From Lepeophtheirus salmonis (Eukaryota > Arthropoda > Copepoda > Siphonostomatoida > Caligidae): a stretch of 64,000 bases of DNA. Location: assembly GCF_016086655.4 (NCBI RefSeq), contig NC_052134.2, forward strand, positions 36,083,971-36,147,970. The letters run 5' to 3'. The notes beneath the pieces are model-generated. The model was given only the letters and a program-made list of their open reading frames with translations. It did not search any database and was not told where the DNA came from. The position numbers and the translations under genes are program-made. Below are positions 58,491 to 64,000 of the stretch, one piece after another (the first letter of the stretch is position 1; each line of letters starts with the position of its first letter).

Positions 58491-59007
58491 AGTGTATTTA
58501 TGTATTGATAAGTGGAGACGTGTCACTCCTTCATGGTGCCTAATTAAATCTAAAAAGTGAGGTTAAAGGTTGTTTACATACTTGAAAAGTGATCATTTGG
58601 AATCGGGAAGTTTTTAAGTGTTTCAATTAGTGTTTAAAAATAGTGTTTATTGTTATTTGAGGCATATTAAATAAGGTTTTTAACATCTCAAAGGTTTCTA
58701 CTCTCTGGAATCCTAATTCTCTGACGTATTGTCCGGAAAAGATTATCGCCATCTTTGTATGAAAATAGCATGATTGATTTCACTTCAACTACTCTTCATA
58801 TTTCTTCACTCCCCGCACTCACAATGTAAACACATCAGATAATCAGGGGAGGGGTGTCTTCTTCCTTTCCTTCTCTTTATTTTATTAATACTTATTCCTG
58901 AAACCGTGTACAATGTGACATTGTAGCATAATGGTATAACCAAATCTAAGAAACTTAGGAACCTTAAATCGACCCCGTTTTTTTTTTTTTTTACTTTATT
59001 TATCTTT

Positions 59008-59750
59008 AGTACAAATTTGTGTACCTTGGCAGAGGACGTAAAAAAGGTGATGGATACCTCCTAAGGCGAAGACGGCTTCAAAAGTCTCACTAATCCGAGT
59101 GATGAGATTATTGATGTAAAGGTTCAAAAGGAAAAAAATGTACAAGAAAATACTTGTAAAGATAACTATGACGGTTCGGTGTATGAGCTCCAAATGAAAT
59201 AACTGAAATCAACACTGCTATGAACCAAGGTGAAGAAAAAAAGTTTTAGACAAAATCCTTGTTCTTAAAGGTGGTTGGTAGGAATATAAATGAAGACAAA
59301 GTCATGCTTTCATTTCAACGTGATGGAAAAGATATGCAAAAGATAGAAAATAATTTGATGAAGTTCTCATTATTCGTGTGTGAAGCGAGTAATGGTAGAA
59401 GGGCCAGCAAATGAGTTTGGATAATGTTGCCTGTATATACACACCATACATTTCACAGAAGAGGTCACATCCAAGGACTTATTGAGTCTTCACGAACAAG
59501 ACAAGGTTGATGAAACACCAGAGGAATATACAAAACAACATAATGTGAATGAAATTGAAAAGGAGGCTAAGATCCCACAAGATAAAACAAATAAAACTAT
59601 GGACGAGACAACTATGGAGACTCTAGTCTGCTCTGGAAATGAGAGTATGGTGGATCCATCCAATGAATGCGGATATGTATTTATAAAGTGGAAGGAGAAG
59701 AGAAAAGAGAAAAGAGTAACGAGGGTGACTCTAGTGATGGGAAGTTAAAT
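59008..59750 (+). pseudogene. LINE ORF1-like remnant
   Basis: Broken frames give VMVEGPANEFG (about 59388-59420), then FTEEVTSKDLLSLHEQDKVD leading into an 88-codon frame (59482-59748) that is Glu/Lys/Thr-rich and ends with KWKEKRKEKRVTRVT. The VEGPA-EFG wording and the charged tail resemble LINE ORF1 RNA-binding proteins. No CCHC knuckle was seen. An upstream fragment at 59008-59210 is similarly charged. The clade is not determined. Confidence 0.45.
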
Positions 59751-60039
59751 GACAAATGTATGGAAAATGATAAATAGGAGCGTTCCGTGGAGCACCAACA
59801 TATTCGTGGGGCTGTAGATATACAGGGGAGACCTAGTAAAAGAAAAAACCAGAAATATCTGAAACCTTGATTCGCCTTCATAGAACAAGATCAGGCTTTG
59901 TGTCTCCTACTATAGATAGTGGGTCCAAGCCTCAGATATAATTGTAATTCGACCAGTACGTACTACAATTTATGTCACACGATGTTATTGTAGAAGTTTA
60001 AAAATGTCTATGAAATTCGGAAAAAAAAATTACGCTAGA

Positions 60040-60951
60040 TATAAATAGAATTGTCTCACTCAACACTGGAAGAGGAAGAGACAGGAAATTAAACACGTTC
60101 TCATGAAGAAATTACTTTCCCTTAATCCAGAAGTAATATGCCTGCAAGACGTTAGGTCTTCTGTGTCTTCTTCTTGCGAAGAAGTCTGTGCATGGTACTT
60201 ACGCAGAAATTATAGCAAATTCTTCACGGGAGATGGTTCAAGTAGAGGTGTGATATCGTTGGTGTCTAAGAAACTGGGTGTATCGACTTGTAAAAAAGAA
60301 TTCACGTCTGTCAGCGATTCATTTAGTTTATTTAATACATACGGCCCGAATGTAAAATGCTAAACCTTTTTCCAGGCTATGATAAACATACAAAAGTTGG
60401 AATCTACTCCTTTATTGTTCATAGGAGATCTGAATGTAGACTTGGAAAAGATGCAGAACCCAAGCCCTAACCTTAAGGTTTTTCAAAAAACTAGAAGGCT
60501 AGATGAAAATATATCCTGGAGATCAGGACAAAGGACATCAAGAATAGATCTGGCACTACTTTCCCCGGGCGAGTTCTTTAGGATATCGAGCGTGGAGTAT
60601 CGTCTTGAACCCTCCTCAGATCCCAAGTTAATGGTAATAGATTTCCGACACCCGAAAACCAGAAATAAATTTAATGTGCCTCTATGGGCTCTAAATTCCA
60701 AGTCATATATTGCCAAAAAACTCACTTTGAGAGAGCCGATCAGAGTACAAGATTTCAGAAGTATTTTAATAGATGCCTCAGCAAGATACGTTGCTTTTAA
60801 TATCAAAATACCAAGAGTCTATGAAAAGTTATGGAACTTTGCCTCAGACTTAGTGAGTTTCATACCCTCTGAATCAGAACGTCACCTGAAAATTTTTAAA
60901 CATATTGTGAATATTTTTAGAGAACATCATTGTCTCTCAGATAAGCTATAG
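60040..60951 (+). pseudogene. LINE APE-type endonuclease domain
   Basis: IVSLNTGRGRDRKLN (60049-60095) is the N-terminal strand; after a frameshift NPEVICLQDVRSS (60124-60160) follows, in place of the usual LQET. A stop at 60361 separates LFNTYGPNV from INIQKLESTPLLFIGDLNVD (60382-60440), the GDxN core. Next come RTSRIDLALLSP (60532-60570) and SDPKLMVID (60620-60650), where the catalytic SDH has become SDP. The frame continues, open, to TAG at 60949. The His loss and stop make it inactive. It nicked target DNA for reverse transcription. Confidence 0.8.
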
Positions 60952-61264
60952 CTGTGGAAATTTTTTATTATAATTTTTATCGTTTTCTTAATATTTGTGT
61001 CCATTCTTTCAATATTTTTGGTAATTTTGTTCATTTTTATTTTACTTCCAATATTGTTTAACGAACATTTTATTCTTTTATATGATTTTTTAAATTGAGA
61101 CGTAAAAAAAAAATAATAGAAGAATTGGTCTATCCCTAGATTTCTAATTTTAAACTAAAATGGTTATTTATATTGTGATACTGTAATTCCTGTAGGTATT
61201 TTATTTAATTATTAATTGTATTAAAATATAATAGTTAATCAAAAAAGACTACAAAAAAAAATAC

Positions 61265-62650
61265 TATTTCGACATTCTGATCATCATTTAACTCCTCTTC
61301 AGCAGCTACATTTCTTAAGACAAGTTCATGAATTCTTCCAATTAAAATTACTATTAGTCTTCCGAGGGCTTCCACTGGGTATGGATGAATATTGTTTCTC
61401 AAGACAATCTTGATTTACATGAGTGGTTAAAATGAATTTCATTCCATTATCCTTTATACTTTGAAATAATGATTTTGTTGAACGAATGGAGATTAAAATT
61501 CCCTTTTGAAATAGAAGCTAAAAAAATTTACCCATCACTTTTATGGCCAAAACTAACCGCTCCTTTTTGATCAAGGCATGTATCTGTTCTTCTAAATGTA
61601 TACCAAACCCATAAGAAAGTTTTTCTTTTGTTGCTGTATGATCTATTAGCATTCATAGAGTCAAATCAATCATTAACTATTTGAATGATTCTAGACTAAG
61701 ATTCTTTCTTGTGCCCATAGATGAATAAAAATGCTTTGGACATTGTGTTGGATAAAAACTAATCGAAGTTCTAACTTGTTTAACATCTTGTAAAAAGATA
61801 TCTTGAGTCTGGCGACAGAGTAATGGAAGAAGTTTTCTAGAACGTAAATATGCAAAGGCTGGGGAACTAATGCTTCGAAAGATGAAGGCAGTGGTTACAT
61901 TCTCTTTTGAGTATGCTTGATTGAAATTATTTCAGGGATCTATAATTCTTCTTACTTGGACTTTCGAGTTGTTCTTTTCAAGGTTAACCCTTTTTAAATT
62001 TTGTTTAAACTTCTTTGACTTGCACTTGGTTTTGTACCGAAAAAGTCCCGTTTCCTGAAAGAAAGTTATTCTTGCAATTTTTTGGATTTTTAGCTCCCAA
62101 AATAAAGGCCCATTTGCTTCCTCACACTGGACTCCTTTTTCGAATTTTTATACGTTAATCTGAGTGTATTGCGTCTTGGTCAAAGGATGTTGGGACTCAG
62201 TGATCCTGCCTCAAATTTCCATGAGCTTTTCATTATCAGTCTCTGTTTCGGAGTCCATACTGGTTTCTTGTACCTTACTTACTCCCAATAGTTGTTTTAC
62301 AGGCTCTTACCTTTAGCGAGTTTCTTTACAAATATCTCTCGAGGATTGGGGTTCATCTGAACTGGGAGAAGCAAAGGGAACTGTGAACTGTGAGGGTACT
62401 GCATCAATTTTTAATTTCTTTCTGGCATTTATGTAAAGAAGCTCAGCCTGGAGATTCCGCTGAAAATCATTGGATGTAAAATACCTATCACAAATCTTTG
62501 TATTCTTAATATTAATTGAATCTTTTCTCCTGCAGACGCTGGAGTATCAAATTTTTCAAGAAAATGTAAAATACTGGGCATCCCGTGGGTTGGGAAAACA
62601 TGGCATGGCCCAAACTCGCTTTGAACCTGGAGATGATGCCATTTTTGATT
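61265..62650 (-). pseudogene. THAP9/P-element-type transposase relic
   Basis: Minus strand. N-terminal THAP zinc finger end: ICDRYFTSNDFQRNL (62495-62450), in which the family's C-x2-H is C-x2-Y, then LKIDAVPSQF (62415-62386), the AVPS/F box that closes THAP domains. Further on, AFIFRSISSPAFAYLRSRKL (about 61900-61840), then FQKGILISIRSTKSLFQSIK and FILTTHVNQDCLEK (61445-61400), the strongly conserved NQD-LE motif. After a frameshift, PVEALGRLIVILIGRIHELV leads to about 61275. Most of the RNase H-like catalytic core between 61800 and 61500 is missing or unrecognisable. At least six stops or frameshifts. A different lineage from the P-like relic at 12.7-14.3 kb. Confidence 0.75.
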
Positions 62651-62654
62651 AACA

Positions 62655-62915
62655 GATCCAAATTAGTGTACTTCACTTCAATGTAATTATCTTAACTGCA
62701 GCAACAGTGACGTTACTACGTCAGCTAACTCCAACCAGACTGCAAAAGAAGATCCTTGTTGCCTCACCTTTATAAATAACCACCTTGCTATATAAATGTT
62801 TGCGCGTCTAAAACTGAACACTTTGAATTTTTTTTAAATAGTTAAATAATTCTGTAATTTTTAAAGTGGTCGACGAATTAACTTATTTAACATGAAAAAT
62901 GAGAGACTTAGACAC
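62655..62915. other. Short unassigned spacer
   Basis: It contains gtgacgttactacgtcagc but no recognised motif. It may include the 3' UTR of the mariner remnant that follows on the minus strand. Confidence 0.3.
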
Positions 62916-62919
62916 ATGT

Positions 62920-63150
62920 CTATAATACATGGCCGCCCATATTCTCCACTACCAACTCCAGCCTGGACCGGAACTTGCTGCATGACTTGGTGAGGAAGCT
63001 CTGGTCGAGGTTGGCTTAGGCATTTTTGAGGGCAGACTTCAGCTGGTCCTTGGACTTATATTGTACTCCCGACAGCATCCCCTTTAAAAGCCCAACCACT
63101 GAAAAGTCAAGCTGTGAAGAATCAGGCGAGTGAGGCGGGAAAGAATTTCG
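62920..63150 (-). pseudogene. Mariner-type transposase C-terminal fragment
   Basis: Minus strand: FPPHSPDSSQLDFSVVGLLK (63143-63085), with the third catalytic Asp in SPD, then YKSKDQLKSALKNA and, after a stop, SKFRSRLELVVENMGGHVL to a stop at 62922-62920. This is the standard C-terminal end of mariner transposases. The remainder upstream (above 63150) is not recognisable. G+C is high relative to its flanks. Confidence 0.75.
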
Positions 63151-63154
63151 ATAC

Positions 63155-63965
63155 TGCCTTCCAGACTCTCAAGATTTATAATATAACCATGTATATTTTA
63201 TATACAATTGTCCCCCTAGAATAAATTTCAAATTATTGGCAACCCCTGTAAATTTGAAGCTCCGCTAATAGTCGTATAATGTTATAAATAGATTATGCGT
63301 GAACAACATTTAGATGCTGGAATAATAAAATAGATATAATAATAAAAAAATCGAACTGACACGGGGATTTTTGCATTCAAATATTAACCTTTATAAAAAT
63401 GATAGAACAACAATAAAATTTGCAATTATATAAACTGAATATATATATTTTTACGCATGGACTATTTTTTGTTATTCGATATACTCTAGGTACAAAAAAC
63501 CCCATGTAATGTAGTGTCTATCGTTGTCATTTATTTTTGAAGCACACCTCATCTTTATGGATTAAATTTCAAGGTATTTCCTTTAAAATACTCACGATTT
63601 TTAAATATTATATAACTACCACATAAAAGGTAGAAATAGTTAAATATTTCTTACTTTGAATCTATAATAAACACAAAAAATATTTATCATAGCATATCTA
63701 CAAAAAAAATAATGAAGCTAATTAATAAAACTTATTATCCAATTAAACTTTATAGTTTTCCAAACTTTTCAAAATGTAGTCTGAAATAAAAAAAAATATA
63801 TATATTTCACTAATAAATTTTCAAACTTATGGCCTATGATCTATGAATATATATAGATTAGCCAATTGAGTTTCTTGGTCAAGATTTAACTATTAACAAG
63901 CTGTGTTTGATTTATACATTAAGCGTTATCCTATGTGCGAAGGTGTTGCAAACTTCTAACAGATA
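63155..63965. other. AT-rich stretch, nothing assigned
   Basis: Simple A/T runs only; no terminal repeat was recognised despite the neighbouring mariner fragment and the ORF start at the window end. Confidence 0.35.
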
Positions 63966-63970
63966 CCAGC

Positions 63971-64000
63971 ATGGAGTCCAAGGTCATCAAGCAGAATAAG
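63971..64000 (+). CDS. Possible start of a transposase frame cut by the window end
   Basis: An ATG at 63971 opens MESKVIKQNK to the end of the window, and G+C rises abruptly at the ATG, as it does at the mariner start at 20310. With only ten codons this is a hint, not an identification. Confidence 0.25.
   Translation, partial: MESKVIKQNK

Larger units (their letters stand above)
58500..61262 (+). mobile_element. LINE insertion (ORF1 and endonuclease, no reverse transcriptase)
   Basis: Plus-strand coding traces of a non-LTR retrotransposon: ORF1-like pieces (59000-59750) and an APE-type endonuclease (60040-60951). An AT-rich 3' region follows and ends in an A run at about 61253-61262. No reverse transcriptase is present. 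The outer borders are inferred from where the minus-strand THAP-type transposase stops and resumes. A target duplication was not found. Confidence 0.5.

Noticed and set aside
58905..58980. tRNA-like stretch: tagcataatggtata resembles an A box, a short stem follows, and a T-run sits directly downstream like a pol III terminator
   Set aside because: The anticodon arm would have only a three-base loop, the B box is poor and no acceptor stem pairs. At most it is a decayed tRNA-derived promoter; not reported as an RNA gene.
1..64000. CRISPR array, phage defence cluster, bacterial operon or rRNA genes
   Set aside because: No regularly spaced repeats, ribosome binding sites or rRNA sequence; introns-free long ORFs are absent and all coding traces are eukaryotic mobile elements.

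Overview
This is a very AT-rich, intron/intergenic-type eukaryotic stretch with no intact protein-coding gene that I can identify. The mix of mariner/Tc1, Merlin, P-element-like (THAP) and BEL/Pao elements points to an arthropod. The density and style of repeats would fit a copepod such as a sea louse, but that species-level guess is inference only. Nearly everything recognisable is decayed mobile DNA: reading frames are broken by stops and frameshifts, and several catalytic residues are changed.

Layout. 1-12.5 kb: AT-rich sequence with small inverted-repeat elements (2.6-3.25 kb), a coding-like island at 4.1-4.7 kb, the first copy of a dispersed coding-like repeat ('family A') at 5 kb and the tail of a mariner (6.95-7.46 kb). 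12.7-14.3 kb: P-element-like transposase relic, minus strand. 15.3-19.1 kb: TTAACT-rich repeat, a mariner/Tc-type relic (16.45-17.1 kb, minus), a second family A copy, and a GC-richer island ending in a 24-bp perfect palindrome. 20.3-24.1 kb: mariner relic (plus), then a LINE relic (minus) with endonuclease and reverse transcriptase parts. 24.2-29.5 kb: three non-autonomous elements, a solo LTR with a perfect 5-bp target duplication, and a 1.5-kb inverted-repeat element. 29.5-39.9 kb: mostly empty AT-rich DNA, a C2H2 zinc-finger pseudogene at 33.3 kb and long poly-A runs.

40.0-44.4 kb: a BEL/Pao LTR retrotransposon with gag, zinc knuckles, protease, reverse transcriptase, RNase H, integrase and the terminal domain still in order, but in many broken frames. 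45-56 kb: an exon-like minus-strand ORF, a Tc1 relic (48.4-49.2 kb), another non-autonomous element and two more family A copies. 56.4-57.5 kb: a Merlin element with TIRs of about 115 bp. 58.2-62.65 kb: a THAP9/P-type transposase relic on the minus strand that appears to be split by a plus-strand LINE (ORF1 plus endonuclease, no reverse transcriptase). 62.9-63.2 kb: a mariner tail.

The genes do not form an operon or pathway; the window reads as a record of repeated insertion, nesting and decay. The best candidates for something undescribed are the multi-copy family A segment and several exon-like open frames that I could not assign.
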